Shown: positions 52,134 through 60,459 of the stretch, in pieces
Position numbering within the stretch: the stretch's first letter is position 1
How the letters are laid out: the number at the start of each line of letters is the position of its first letter
Assembly: GCF_000719975.1 (NCBI RefSeq)
Contig: NZ_JOIJ01000006.1
Location: 124,001-188,000, forward strand
From: Prauserella rugosa
GTDB lineage: Bacteria; Actinomycetota; Actinomycetes; Mycobacteriales; Pseudonocardiaceae
Length of the DNA stretch: 64,000 bases
Direction: 5' to 3'
The notes under the pieces: generated by a model
Told to the model about the DNA's origin: nothing
What the model saw: only the letters and a program-made list of their open reading frames with translations
The model's database searches: none
Position numbers and translations under genes: made by a program

Positions 52134-52979
52134 ATGGTCAGTCCGAACGGGACGCACGCCGACCGGTTCGCCGACCGCACCGCCGTCATCACCGGAGCGG
52201 CGCGCGGACAGGGACGCAGCCACGCCCTCCGACTCGCCGCCGAGGGAGCCGATGTCATCGCCGTAGACGTCTGCCGCAACATCGAGACCGTCGCCTACGA
52301 CCTGGCGACCCCGGCCGAACTCGACGACACCGTGGCGATGGTCCGGGACGCCGGTCGGCGCGCGGTAGGCGTCCAGGCCGACGTCCGCAACCCCGACCAG
52401 CTCACCGGCGGCATCGAGAACGCGTGTGCCGAACTGGGGACGGATCCGGACGTCGTCGTCGCCAACGCCGGAATCGGCCTGATGGCCGACCCGGACGACC
52501 GCGCCGCCTTCCGCGACCAGCTCGACGTCAACCTCGCCGGGGTGTGGAACACCGTCCAGGCCACCGCACACCGCATGATCGCCCACGGCCGCGGCGGGGC
52601 GATCGTGTTGATCAGCTCGGTCTACGGTCTCACCGGGCGAGGCGGCGACGGAAGGCCCGGCACCGACGGCTACGTCGCGAGCAAGCACGGCGTCATCGGT
52701 CTCACGCGCTCGGCGGCCAGCTGGCTCGCACCGCATCGCATCCGCGTCAACTGCGTCAATCCGACCGGCGTGGCGACGCCGATGGTCCTCAATCCGGCCG
52801 TCGCCGCGCTCGCCGTCACCGACGAGGCGGGCAACAACTCCTACGCAGCCAACGTCATGGACGTCCCCATGCTCGAGCCCGAGGACCTCACCGCCGCGGT
52901 GACGTTCCTGGCTTCGGACGAGGCGCGCTACATCACCGGCATCTCGCTCCCGGTCGACGCCGGGCTGCTGTTGCACTGA
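52134..52979 (+). CDS. Mycofactocin-type SDR oxidoreductase
   Basis: A 281-residue SDR. It has the hallmarks of the mycofactocin-coupled class: ITGAARGQGRSHALRLAAEG at the cofactor site and VIAVDVCRNI following it, with NAG and YVASKHGVIGLTR as the catalytic motif (Tyr, Lys). These enzymes keep NAD bound and pass electrons to mycofactocin, and typically act on alcohols and carveol-like compounds. The biosynthesis genes (mftA-F) are not in this window. It converges on an acyl-CoA synthetase gene. Confidence 0.85.
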   Translation: MVSPNGTHADRFADRTAVITGAARGQGRSHALRLAAEGADVIAVDVCRNIETVAYDLATPAELDDTVAMVRDAGRRAVGVQADVRNPDQLTGGIENACAELGTDPDVVVANAGIGLMADPDDRAAFRDQLDVNLAGVWNTVQATAHRMIAHGRGGAIVLISSVYGLTGRGGDGRPGTDGYVASKHGVIGLTRSAASWLAPHRIRVNCVNPTGVATPMVLNPAVAALAVTDEAGNNSYAANVMDVPMLEPEDLTAAVTFLASDEARYITGISLPVDAGLLLH

Positions 52980-52985
52980 TCCGCA

Positions 52986-54623
52986 TCAGCCGATGCGCCG
53001 CGACCTGTCCTGCCAGACCTGGTCGCGCAGGACGTACTTCTGGATCTTCCCGGTCGAGGTCTTGGGCAGTTCGGTGAACACGACCCGTTTCGGCGCCTTG
53101 AAACGGGCCAGCCGCGACCGCACGTGCTCGACGATCTCGTCCGCGGTGACCACGGCGCCGTCGTGCACGGTGACGTAGGCGGCGGGCACCTCGCCCCAGG
53201 TCTCGTCGGGTACGGCGATCACCGCGACCTCCAGCACGGCCGGATGGTCGGCGATGACCTGTTCGACCTCCACCGACGCGATGTTCTCCCCGCCGGAGAT
53301 GATCACGTCCTTGCTCCGGTCGCGCAGTTCGACGTACCCGTCGGGATGCATCACGCCGATGTCGCCGGTGCGGAACCAGCCGTCCGGCGCCGCGGCGCGG
53401 GTGGCCTCCGGGTCCTTGTAGTAGCCGAGCATCACGTTGTTGCCCCGCAACGCGATCTGCCCGGTGCTCTGCCCGTCGGCGGGTACGTCCGTGCCGTCGT
53501 CGGCCACGACCCGCACGCGGCAGGCGATCATGTTCCCCACGCCCTGCCTGGCCTTCATGCGCGCCTGTTCCTGCGGGTCCAGCACCTCCCATTCGGGACG
53601 CCAGTCGCAGATCATCGCGGGCCCGAACGTCTCGGTCAGCCCGTACAGGTGCGTGACGTCGAAGCCGAGTTCCCCCATCCGCCGCAGAATGGCGGGCGAC
53701 GGCGGCGCACCCCCGGTCGCGACGCGCACCGTCTGCGGCAGCGGTGCCGCCTGCTCGGCGTAGGCCAGCATCGACAGCACGGTCGGTGCGCCGTTCAGAT
53801 GCGTCACGCCCTCCTCCCGCAGCAGCCGCCACACCTCCAGCGGATCGACGGAGGGCAGACACACGTGCGTTGCGGCCGCCGCCGTCACCGCCCATGGGAA
53901 ACACCACCCGTTGCAGTGGAACATCGGCAGCGTCCACAGATGCACCGCCGACGGGGACAGCCCCGTGTGGCCCACCATCGCCAGCGCCTGCAGGTACGCC
54001 CCGCGGTGGTGGTACATGACGCCCTTCGGCCTGCCCGTGGTGCCCGACGTGTAGTTGATCGACAGCAACGCACGTTCGTCGGTCACCGTCACCGCCGTGG
54101 GCTCGCCGCCGGCGATCAGCTCCTCGTACTCGTCACCGGCGCGGACGAGCACCGGCGGTGCGGCCAACTCCGCGCACGCCTCGGTCACCACCGACGCGAA
54201 CGCCGGGTCGTACACGAGCACCCCGGCCTCCGCATGGCCCAGGATGTAGGCGATCTCGCCCGCCGACAGGCGCGTGTTCACCGCCACCAGCGGCGAGCCG
54301 GACCACGGCACGCCGAAGTTCGCTTCCAGGAGCACGTGCGTGTTCGGCGCGAGCACGGCCACCGGACGCCCCTGCGCCAGGCTCGCCAACCCACCGGCGA
54401 GCCTGCGGCAGCGATCCCACAACTGCGCATACGACCACCGGCGAGTCCCGTCCACCACCGCGGTCCGTTCGCCGTGGGCCGCGGCCGCCCGATCGAGGAA
54501 CGCCACCGGCGACAACGGCTCGAACGACAACGCCTCGAAGGACGACGTCTCGAAGGACGGCGTCTCGACGGACGACGGCTCGGGGGCGTCGGGGAATGCG
54601 CCATCGACATCGCCACGGGACAT
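52986..54623 (-). CDS. AMP-forming acyl-CoA synthetase
   Basis: A 545-residue ANL enzyme from ATG 54623 (GGAAGGAG upstream); a longer open frame exists. Motifs: YTSGTTGRPKGVMYHHRG, HLYGLTETFGP, GWFRTGDIGVMHPDGYVEL and PKTSTGKIQKYVL with the catalytic Lys. The first 35 residues are a repeat-rich acidic stretch (SFETSSFEALSFEPLSP). Similar to medium-chain or aromatic acyl-CoA synthetases. It converges on the SDR with a 6-bp gap, so the two genes share no promoter; a functional link is not shown. Confidence 0.87.
   Translation of the reverse strand: MSRGDVDGAFPDAPEPSSVETPSFETSSFEALSFEPLSPVAFLDRAAAAHGERTAVVDGTRRWSYAQLWDRCRRLAGGLASLAQGRPVAVLAPNTHVLLEANFGVPWSGSPLVAVNTRLSAGEIAYILGHAEAGVLVYDPAFASVVTEACAELAAPPVLVRAGDEYEELIAGGEPTAVTVTDERALLSINYTSGTTGRPKGVMYHHRGAYLQALAMVGHTGLSPSAVHLWTLPMFHCNGWCFPWAVTAAAATHVCLPSVDPLEVWRLLREEGVTHLNGAPTVLSMLAYAEQAAPLPQTVRVATGGAPPSPAILRRMGELGFDVTHLYGLTETFGPAMICDWRPEWEVLDPQEQARMKARQGVGNMIACRVRVVADDGTDVPADGQSTGQIALRGNNVMLGYYKDPEATRAAAPDGWFRTGDIGVMHPDGYVELRDRSKDVIISGGENIASVEVEQVIADHPAVLEVAVIAVPDETWGEVPAAYVTVHDGAVVTADEIVEHVRSRLARFKAPKRVVFTELPKTSTGKIQKYVLRDQVWQDRSRRIG
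54511..54585 (-). repeat. In-frame 15-bp tandem repeat (5 units) in acyl-CoA synthetase
   Basis: Five 15-bp units such as GACGACGTCTCGAAG encode the N-terminal series SSVET/PSFET/SSFEA-type repeats, upstream of the conserved domain. Confidence 0.88.
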
Positions 54624-54776
54624 GCCTGACTCCTTCCGTCGTTCCGCCGCAGGCCGGGAGCATGACCGTGCCGGCCGCAGCGCCCCGCCGCTCCGCTCAT
54701 CCTGATCCATCTCGCCGCCGCGCACGACCCCCACAGCGGTGCCCGTCCGCCGGTCCGCAGGGCTCGCTCGGCGGGG

Positions 54777-55946
54777 TCAGAGCACGCGTTCCACGCCCGC
54801 CGCCCGGAGCCGGTCCAGGGTGGGATATCCGTCGATGGCCATCAGCAGATCGGCCTCGGCCAGAAACGACCGCAGGTGATGCACCACGCCGTCCTCACCA
54901 CCGACCGCCAGCGCGTGCACGTACGGCCGCCCGGTGCCGACGGCCGTCGCGCCCATCGCCAGCGCCTTCACCATGTCCGAGCCGCTGCGCACACCCGAGT
55001 CGAACAGCACGGGAATCTCGTCGGCAGCGGCCTCGACCACCCGAGGCAGCGTCTGCAACGCGGGCAGTCCCCCGTTGGCCTGCCTGCCACCGTGGTTGGA
55101 GCAGTAGACACCGTCGACCCCGACATCCTTGGCCTTGAGCACGTCGTCGGGGTGGCCGATGCCCTTGAGCACGATCGGCAACGACGTGGCCGCACGGATC
55201 CACTCCAGGTCCGACCAGGTCGTCGCGTGGCCGAACACGCCGGCCCACAACGCCGCCGTGGCCAGCGGGTCGGCCTCGGGATCGGCGCCGAGCCGGGCGC
55301 GGAAGTGTTCGTCGGTCACGTAGTTGGCCAGACAGTAGCCCCGCAGTTGGGGAAAGTTCGCCGTGTTCAGATCGCGGGGCCGCCACCCGGTGACCCAGGT
55401 GTCGAGCGTGACCACCAGCGCCGAGAACCCCGCACGCTCGGCCCGCTGGATGAAGCTGACCGCCAGGTCACGGTCGTTCGGCGGGTACAGCTGGAAAAAG
55501 CCCGGCGTGTCACCGAGTTCGGCCGCGATGTCCTCCATCGGATCCTGCGACAGCGTCGAGGCGACCATCGGTACGCCCGTGCGTGCGGCGGCGCGCGCGG
55601 TGGCCAGGTCGCCGTGGAAGTCCTGCGAGCAGATCCCCAGCACGCCGATGGGACACAGGAACAACGGATGTTCCAGCTCGATCCCGAACAGGGTCGTCGA
55701 CAGGTCGCGCTCGTAGGCGCCCTCCATCATGCGCGGGACCAGGCCCCACTTCGCGAACGCCTCGACGTTGGCCCGCTGGGTGCCCTCGTCTCCGGCGCCG
55801 GACTTCACGTACGACAGCACCCACGGCGGCAACGCCTCGGCCGCCCGCTGTTCCATCGTCGCGGCGTCGGTCGGGAACCGAGGCTGCACCCCCCGCATCC
55901 CGTTGAGGTAGATCTCCAACTGATAGTCACCGTAACGCGGGGACAT
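54777..55946 (-). CDS. Lactate 2-monooxygenase-like FMN enzyme (alpha-hydroxy-acid oxidase family)
   Basis: A 389-residue FMN protein, the length of mycobacterial lactate 2-monooxygenase (about 394). ATG 55946 follows GGGAGG. FMN and catalytic motifs include LDTWVTGWRPRDL, VLKGIGHPDDVLKAKDVGVD, the active-site SNHGGRQANGG with the catalytic His, and FDSGVRSGSDMVKALAMGA. The family oxidises L-lactate or other 2-hydroxy acids; decarboxylating members give acetate, CO2 and water. Downstream of a truncated oxidoreductase remnant in the same direction, so it may have lost operon partners. Confidence 0.85.
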   Translation of the reverse strand: MSPRYGDYQLEIYLNGMRGVQPRFPTDAATMEQRAAEALPPWVLSYVKSGAGDEGTQRANVEAFAKWGLVPRMMEGAYERDLSTTLFGIELEHPLFLCPIGVLGICSQDFHGDLATARAAARTGVPMVASTLSQDPMEDIAAELGDTPGFFQLYPPNDRDLAVSFIQRAERAGFSALVVTLDTWVTGWRPRDLNTANFPQLRGYCLANYVTDEHFRARLGADPEADPLATAALWAGVFGHATTWSDLEWIRAATSLPIVLKGIGHPDDVLKAKDVGVDGVYCSNHGGRQANGGLPALQTLPRVVEAAADEIPVLFDSGVRSGSDMVKALAMGATAVGTGRPYVHALAVGGEDGVVHHLRSFLAEADLLMAIDGYPTLDRLRAAGVERVL

Positions 55947-56139
55947 GACCAGACCTCCCGAGCGCAGCGCCCACGAACGCGGGCGAGGAACCGTCGTCCG
56001 CGCGGCCGAGGCGGCCGAGCGGTGCCCACCAAGATCGCCGGTGCCGCCCCGCCCGTCAACCACACACCCGAGCCGGCCGCGACGAGATGCGCCCCGCGGC
56101 CGGGGCGCCGGCATCCGCGGTGCGGGCCGAGCAGACCGA

Positions 56140-56505
56140 TCAGGCCGATCGGTCGTCGGCGGACGGGAGTTCGGCGAGGTCGCCGATACGTACCGGTCCG
56201 GCGAGCGGGCGTTTGATCGCACCGGCCGCCGCCTCGCCCGCACGTGGCCCCGTCTCGCCCGTCGCGAGGCATCCCGCGGCGAAGCCGCACATCCGCCCCT
56301 GACACCAGCCCATGCCGACGCGGGCGAACGACTTGAGATCACGGCCGTCACCTGCACCGAGGTCGCTCCTGGCCTCGCGCACCTGCGCGTACGGCACTTC
56401 CTCGCATCGGCAGACCAGCGTGTCGTCGGTGAGCCACGACGCCCAGCGGGACGGTACGGCGTGCACGGTGTGCATGGCGGCCGCGAACGCACGATGCCTG
56501 CGGAT
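56140..56505 (-). pseudogene. 5'-truncated FAD/NAD(P)-oxidoreductase, only the [2Fe-2S] BFD-like end remains
   Basis: The surviving segment reads like the C-terminal end of HcnB/opine-oxidase-type fusion oxidoreductases: WLTDDTLVCRCEEVPY, then MGWCQGRMCGFAAGC with the four cluster Cys (CxC and CxxxxC spacing), then IKRPLAGPVRIGDLAELP. The several hundred residues of FAD/NAD domain that precede this in family members are absent. A short upstream open frame to 56547 is antisense to the neighbouring hydrolase and unlike family N-termini. The break lies at about 56500, exactly where the next gene is also broken. Confidence 0.7.
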
Positions 56506-57142
56506 GGTTCGCTCCACCGAGTGGTGGAAGGAGGAGTACGCGCTCACCGCCGACCACTACGTGAACTTCATCGTCGCGCTCTGTGACGCGCTCGAACTCG
56601 ACGATCCGCTGTTCATGGGGTCGTCGTTCGGCGGGAACGTCGCGCTGCAGCTGGCGCTGCGCCATCCGGAACGGTTCGCCGGCGTGCTCTCGGTCGAGGG
56701 CGCGGACTACTCCCCCGGCTTCTACCTCGACTGGTGGCACCACCCGCACGCCAACGCGGCGCAGGTCTGCGCGAGCGGAACCTGGGATCTCATGGCCCCG
56801 CAATCACCGGAGTCCGACCGCTGGAAGACCTGGTTCTACTACTCGCAGGGTTCGGAGGCCTTCAAAGGCGACCTGCACTTCTACTCCATGGACCACGACC
56901 TGCGCGGCAGACTCGGCGAGATCGACACCGATCGCTGCCCCGTGGTGATGCTGACCGGCGAGTACGACTACCTCACCACCCCCGAGGACAGTGCCCGCAC
57001 CGCACGGCAGATCCGCAACGCCACGTTCATCGAGATGCCCGAGATCGGGCACTTCCCGATGAGCGAGAACCACGCGCGCTTCCGGGGTCACCTCCTGGAG
57101 GCCCTCGACGTCCTCCGGAAGGCGAAGGCCGGTTCGGCCTGA
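56504..57142 (+). pseudogene. 5'-truncated alpha/beta hydrolase
   Basis: From about 56504 the frame reads TEWWKEEYALTADHYVNF, FMGSSFGGNVALQLALRHPE (nucleophile elbow), GEYDYLTTPEDSA (acid) and MPEIGHFPMSENHARF (His), typical of an alpha/beta hydrolase. The part before it, with the first strands and the HG oxyanion hole, is missing. Upstream residues in the same frame are antisense to the BFD remnant. An ATG at 56504 could start translation, but with no oxyanion loop the protein is probably inactive. Confidence 0.65.
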
Positions 57143-57229
57143 CGGCCCGACGGTCGAGCGGCGCGTGCGGTGCGCCTCCATGGCAACCGCGCGCGCCGCG
57201 ACCCCGTCATCGGAGGCAGGCCGCCGACG

Positions 57230-58054
57230 TCACGCCTTGTAGCCGACGGCGGCGAACACGCCGGAGAGTTCCGGTTTGTCGCCCACGTCCTCCGGGGAGT
57301 CCGGGTGCCATTCCGGGGTGAACACGATGCCGGGTTCGACGAGCTCGAAGCCCGCCATCAGTTCGCGGACCTCCTCACGGCTGCGCAGATGGATGGGCTC
57401 GCTCGTGCCCTTGCTCAGCTCGACGGCCCGGAACATCTCCTCGTCCTGCTGGTCGCCGGTGAAGCTCGACAGCGCCAGATAGCTGCCAGGGGCGAGCGCG
57501 TTGCGGTAGCGGGTGATCATCGCGGCGGCGTCCCGCTCCTGAGGCGGAAAGTAGTGCACGAGCGCGGACATCAGGACCATCACCGGCTCGTCGAAGTCGA
57601 GCAGCCGCCTCGTCGTGGGATGACCGAGGACCTCGTCGACCCGCTCGGCGTCGGCGCCGATCATCTCGGCACGGTCGTTGCCCTCCAGCACGATCGCACT
57701 GTGTGCCACGGCGATGCGCTCGTTGTCGACGTAGACCACCTTCGACTCGGGCTCGATCTCCTGCGCGATCTCGTGCACCTGGCCCACCGTTGGCATACCC
57801 GAGCCCAGGTCGAGGAACTGCCGGATCCCCTGGCGTGCGCCGTAGCGCACCGCACGGCGCAGCCAATAGCGGTTCAACAGCGCCGTGTCGCGGGCGCGCG
57901 GCATCTCGGACAAGAGGTCGTCGACGAGCTGGCGGTCCATCGCGTAGTTGAGCTCGCCGCCCAGCACGTAGTCGTACATGCGCGCCGGATTCGGCTTGTC
58001 CAGCTCGAGATCCTTGCCCGCGAACTTCTCCGCTTCGCTCTCACCGGCAGTCAT
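57230..58054 (-). CDS. SAM-dependent methyltransferase (DUF574/Methyltransf_19 family)
   Basis: A 274-residue protein of a family expanded in actinomycetes. Marks: NPARMYDYVLGGELNYAMDR at the N-terminus, the SAM loop FLDLGSGMPTVGQVHEIAQ, VVYVDNERIAV, and MSALVHYFPPQERDAAAM. The substrate is unknown. It begins at ATG 58054; longer open frames in this direction are shadows. It stands apart from its neighbours, with a 122-bp gap to the following operon end, which lies upstream in map order. Confidence 0.85.
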   Translation of the reverse strand: MTAGESEAEKFAGKDLELDKPNPARMYDYVLGGELNYAMDRQLVDDLLSEMPRARDTALLNRYWLRRAVRYGARQGIRQFLDLGSGMPTVGQVHEIAQEIEPESKVVYVDNERIAVAHSAIVLEGNDRAEMIGADAERVDEVLGHPTTRRLLDFDEPVMVLMSALVHYFPPQERDAAAMITRYRNALAPGSYLALSSFTGDQQDEEMFRAVELSKGTSEPIHLRSREEVRELMAGFELVEPGIVFTPEWHPDSPEDVGDKPELSGVFAAVGYKA

Positions 58055-58176
58055 CGCGCACCCCAGCCCTTCACATCCGGCACGTCGTTGCGCTCCATCG
58101 TAGGGATACCACCCGGCGAGCCACCGCGCAGCCACTTCTCCCGACCCGCCCGCATGGATGACCTGCGCGGACCCGG

Positions 58177-59112
58177 TCACGGCACGGCAGGTGCGGTGCC
58201 GAAGTCGTATCGCCGGACGGCGTTGTCGACGAGGATCCGGCGCCGGAGATCCGGATCGGGAACCCACCGGTCGAGGCGGGCGCGTATGCGGGCACTGTCG
58301 GGAGCAGGCAGGCGCAGTCCCACGTGCGGCCAGTCGCTGCCCCACAACACCTGCTCCGGCCGGGCGTCGACGAAAGCCCGGACGCGCTCGGTGACGGCAT
58401 CCTCGTGTCGCCGCCACGTCTCGTCGAACCCGGGATCGCCGGGCGCCCCACTCCCTGGCAACAGTCTGTCCAATCCGGACAGCGTCATCCAGATCTCGCC
58501 GTCGGCGAGCAGGTCGAGCAGCAGTCGCACCGCGGGATCGCCGGTGCCGACGTCGGAGGGCACGTACCCGAGGTGGTCGACGACCACCGGCACCGGACAC
58601 CGGCGGACGGCGTCACCGAACCAGCTCACGTGTCTGCGCACGTCGGTCCAGACCTCGACGTGCCAGCCCAGTGGGGCGACCTTGCGCCCGACCTCCACGA
58701 GTGACTCCACCGGAACACCGCCGGGGTAACCATCCTGCACCCGCGTGCCGCGCACACCGGCGGCGTGCATCCGCGCCAGGTCCTCGTCGGCCCAGCCGGG
58801 ATCGACGCAGGCGACTCCGCGCAGCCGGTCGGGATCGGACCGCAACGCCGCCAGCAGACAGCGGTGGTCCCGGCCGTAGGCACTGGGCTGGACCAGAACT
58901 CCCCGCCCGCACCGGACGGCGTCCAGGTGCCTGCGATGGTCCGCGACGTCCGCCCGCGGCGGACGGTAGGCCGCATCCAGGACCGTGGGGGTCGGCCCGG
59001 CCCCGTCCGCACTGAACACGTGGCAGTGCACATCGACCGCCTGCCTGTCGACCGCCTGCGCACCGGTGTGCTGACCGCCGGTTTCGGACGCGCCGGGGGT
59101 CGTTCGCGTCAT
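58177..59112 (-). CDS. Amidohydrolase (2-pyrone-4,6-dicarboxylate lactonase-like fold)
   Basis: A 311-residue TIM-barrel hydrolase from ATG 59112, overlapping the previous stop by 4 bp. Metal and catalytic motifs: VDVHCHVFSADG near the N-terminus, VVVDHLGYV in the middle, and LWGSDWPHVGLRLPAPDS near the C-terminus. The overall pattern fits the amidohydrolase_2 family, which includes lactonases and decarboxylases of aromatic pathways. It is the last gene of the right-hand operon. Confidence 0.85.
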   Translation of the reverse strand: MTRTTPGASETGGQHTGAQAVDRQAVDVHCHVFSADGAGPTPTVLDAAYRPPRADVADHRRHLDAVRCGRGVLVQPSAYGRDHRCLLAALRSDPDRLRGVACVDPGWADEDLARMHAAGVRGTRVQDGYPGGVPVESLVEVGRKVAPLGWHVEVWTDVRRHVSWFGDAVRRCPVPVVVDHLGYVPSDVGTGDPAVRLLLDLLADGEIWMTLSGLDRLLPGSGAPGDPGFDETWRRHEDAVTERVRAFVDARPEQVLWGSDWPHVGLRLPAPDSARIRARLDRWVPDPDLRRRILVDNAVRRYDFGTAPAVP

Positions 59113-59945
59113 CGTGCCTCCTCCGCAGGGTCCAGCCTGCCGATCACGCCGGCCACTCCGGCCAGCTCCGGCCGGTACGGCTCGAGCCGTTCCAGGACGC
59201 CGGCGTCGTGGCCGGTCAACACCGTGTCGACGGCGCCGGTGTCGAGCAACGTCCGCACGGTCTGGAGCCCGCCGTAGAGCCCGGGCAGATCGGTGACCGC
59301 CATGAACGGCATGTCGCGTTCGAGTTCCTCGGTGAAGTGCACCGTGTCCGAGGCCAGCAGCACCACGCCCTCGGTGGTGCGTACCGTCACCATGCTCTGC
59401 CCGGGGGTGTGACCGCCGACCTCGGTCACGGTGACACCCGGCGCCACCTCGGCCGATCCGGACAGTCGGCGGACCCGGCCCTGCTGCTCCGCCTGCACGA
59501 GCGCCGCCACCTCGTCGTCCTCGGCGAACAGGCCGATCAGGGGTTTGCTCGCCACCTCCGAGGTCCAGAAGTCGAGCTCGGCTCCGCTGATCGCCACGGT
59601 CGAGCGCGGAAAAAGGCCGACGTTGCCGATGTGGTCGTAGTGCGCGTGCGTGACGACCACCAGGTGTTCGCCGTCGGTGTCGACGCCCAGCTCGCCGTAC
59701 ACCGTTGCCGGTTCGGCGAGCACGGTCCGTCCGCGCGCCTCGGCGGGCCCGCGTGCGAAACCGGTGTCGACCAGCACGGTTCGCGCCTCGTTCCGCAGGA
59801 TCCACAGGTAGTAGTCGACGACGAACGGCCCGTCCGGTTCGCCGTAGTGCCCGTAGTTGAGGAACACCTCGCTGCGCCGCGTCCGCCTGGTTCCGTGCCG
59901 GACGACGATCACCTCGTACACGTCGTCCTGGCGTGGCGCGGTCAT
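59109..59945 (-). CDS. MBL-fold lactonase-like hydrolase
   Basis: A 278-residue protein from ATG 59945; GTG 59963 is in frame but overlaps the preceding stop region. The metal motif HAHYDHIGNVGLFP (HxHxDH), with GGHTPGQSM and LTGHDAGVLERLEPY later, is typical of N-acyl homoserine lactonase-like enzymes. In this operon, hydrolysis of a lactone intermediate is more likely than quorum quenching. Overlaps the amidohydrolase. Confidence 0.8.
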   Translation of the reverse strand: MTAPRQDDVYEVIVVRHGTRRTRRSEVFLNYGHYGEPDGPFVVDYYLWILRNEARTVLVDTGFARGPAEARGRTVLAEPATVYGELGVDTDGEHLVVVTHAHYDHIGNVGLFPRSTVAISGAELDFWTSEVASKPLIGLFAEDDEVAALVQAEQQGRVRRLSGSAEVAPGVTVTEVGGHTPGQSMVTVRTTEGVVLLASDTVHFTEELERDMPFMAVTDLPGLYGGLQTVRTLLDTGAVDTVLTGHDAGVLERLEPYRPELAGVAGVIGRLDPAEEAR

Positions 59946-59967
59946 GTCGTCCGGCCCGCTCACGTTG

Positions 59968-60384
59968 TCACGACCCGGCGCCGCTGCCGCCCTCGTGCAC
60001 CTCGACGTTGGGTTCGATGCCGTCGGCACCCACCACCTCGCGCCAGGCGTCGAAGCCGGTCTGGAATGCGACGATGCCCGCTTCCGGCAGCGCGATCTCG
60101 ATGGCTTCGAGAATCTCCTGAGCGCTCACGCCCAGGTCCAGTGCGACCCGGATGTGGCTCTGGATGTGCCCCTTGGACGCGCGCATGACCGTCAGGCTGA
60201 CGATGAAGATCAGTTCCTTGGTCTTGCGGTCCAACGTGCGCTGGTCGAGATAGGCAGCGCCGACGAGTCCGTTGGCAGCCTGCAGCACGGGAAAGTCGTG
60301 CTTGGCCATCACCTTGTGGTAGTCGAGAACGTAGCCGCGTTTGCGGGCCATGTCGTCGATGTAGTCCTGTGCCGCGTCGGTCAT
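59968..60384 (-). CDS. Carboxymuconolactone decarboxylase family protein
   Basis: A 138-residue single-domain protein. It has KTKELIFIVSLTVMRASKGH and HIRVALDLGVSAQEILEAIE, matching the conserved helix region of gamma-carboxymuconolactone decarboxylase proteins, without the CxxC pair seen in AhpD-type members. It therefore looks like a decarboxylase/isomerase-like member, not a peroxidase. Starts at ATG 60384, with a 75-bp gap holding direct repeats upstream. Confidence 0.82.
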   Translation of the reverse strand: MTDAAQDYIDDMARKRGYVLDYHKVMAKHDFPVLQAANGLVGAAYLDQRTLDRKTKELIFIVSLTVMRASKGHIQSHIRVALDLGVSAQEILEAIEIALPEAGIVAFQTGFDAWREVVGADGIEPNVEVHEGGSGAGS

Positions 60385-60429
60385 CTGGTCACCTCACCGT
60401 CGTCGTCGACCCTGTCTGTCGTTGACATG

Positions 60430-60459
60430 GTCTACTGTGGATTTACTGTCTGCTGTGGA
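60430..60459. repeat. Direct repeat, possible operator of the downstream operon half
   Basis: GTCTACTGTGGA at 60430-60441 and GTCTGCTGTGGA at 60448-60459 are 18 bp apart in the 75-bp gap before the carboxymuconolactone gene. One mismatch only. The spacing suits two bound regulator subunits and an internal promoter for the last three genes. Confidence 0.5.

Noticed and set aside
59968..60384. Missing CxxC in the carboxymuconolactone decarboxylase-like protein as an anomaly
   Set aside because: Decarboxylase-type members normally lack it; only AhpD-type peroxidase partners have it.
60422..60427. TTGACA on the plus strand in the operon gap
   Set aside because: It points against the genes and has no matching -10 at 16-18 bp leading to a gene.
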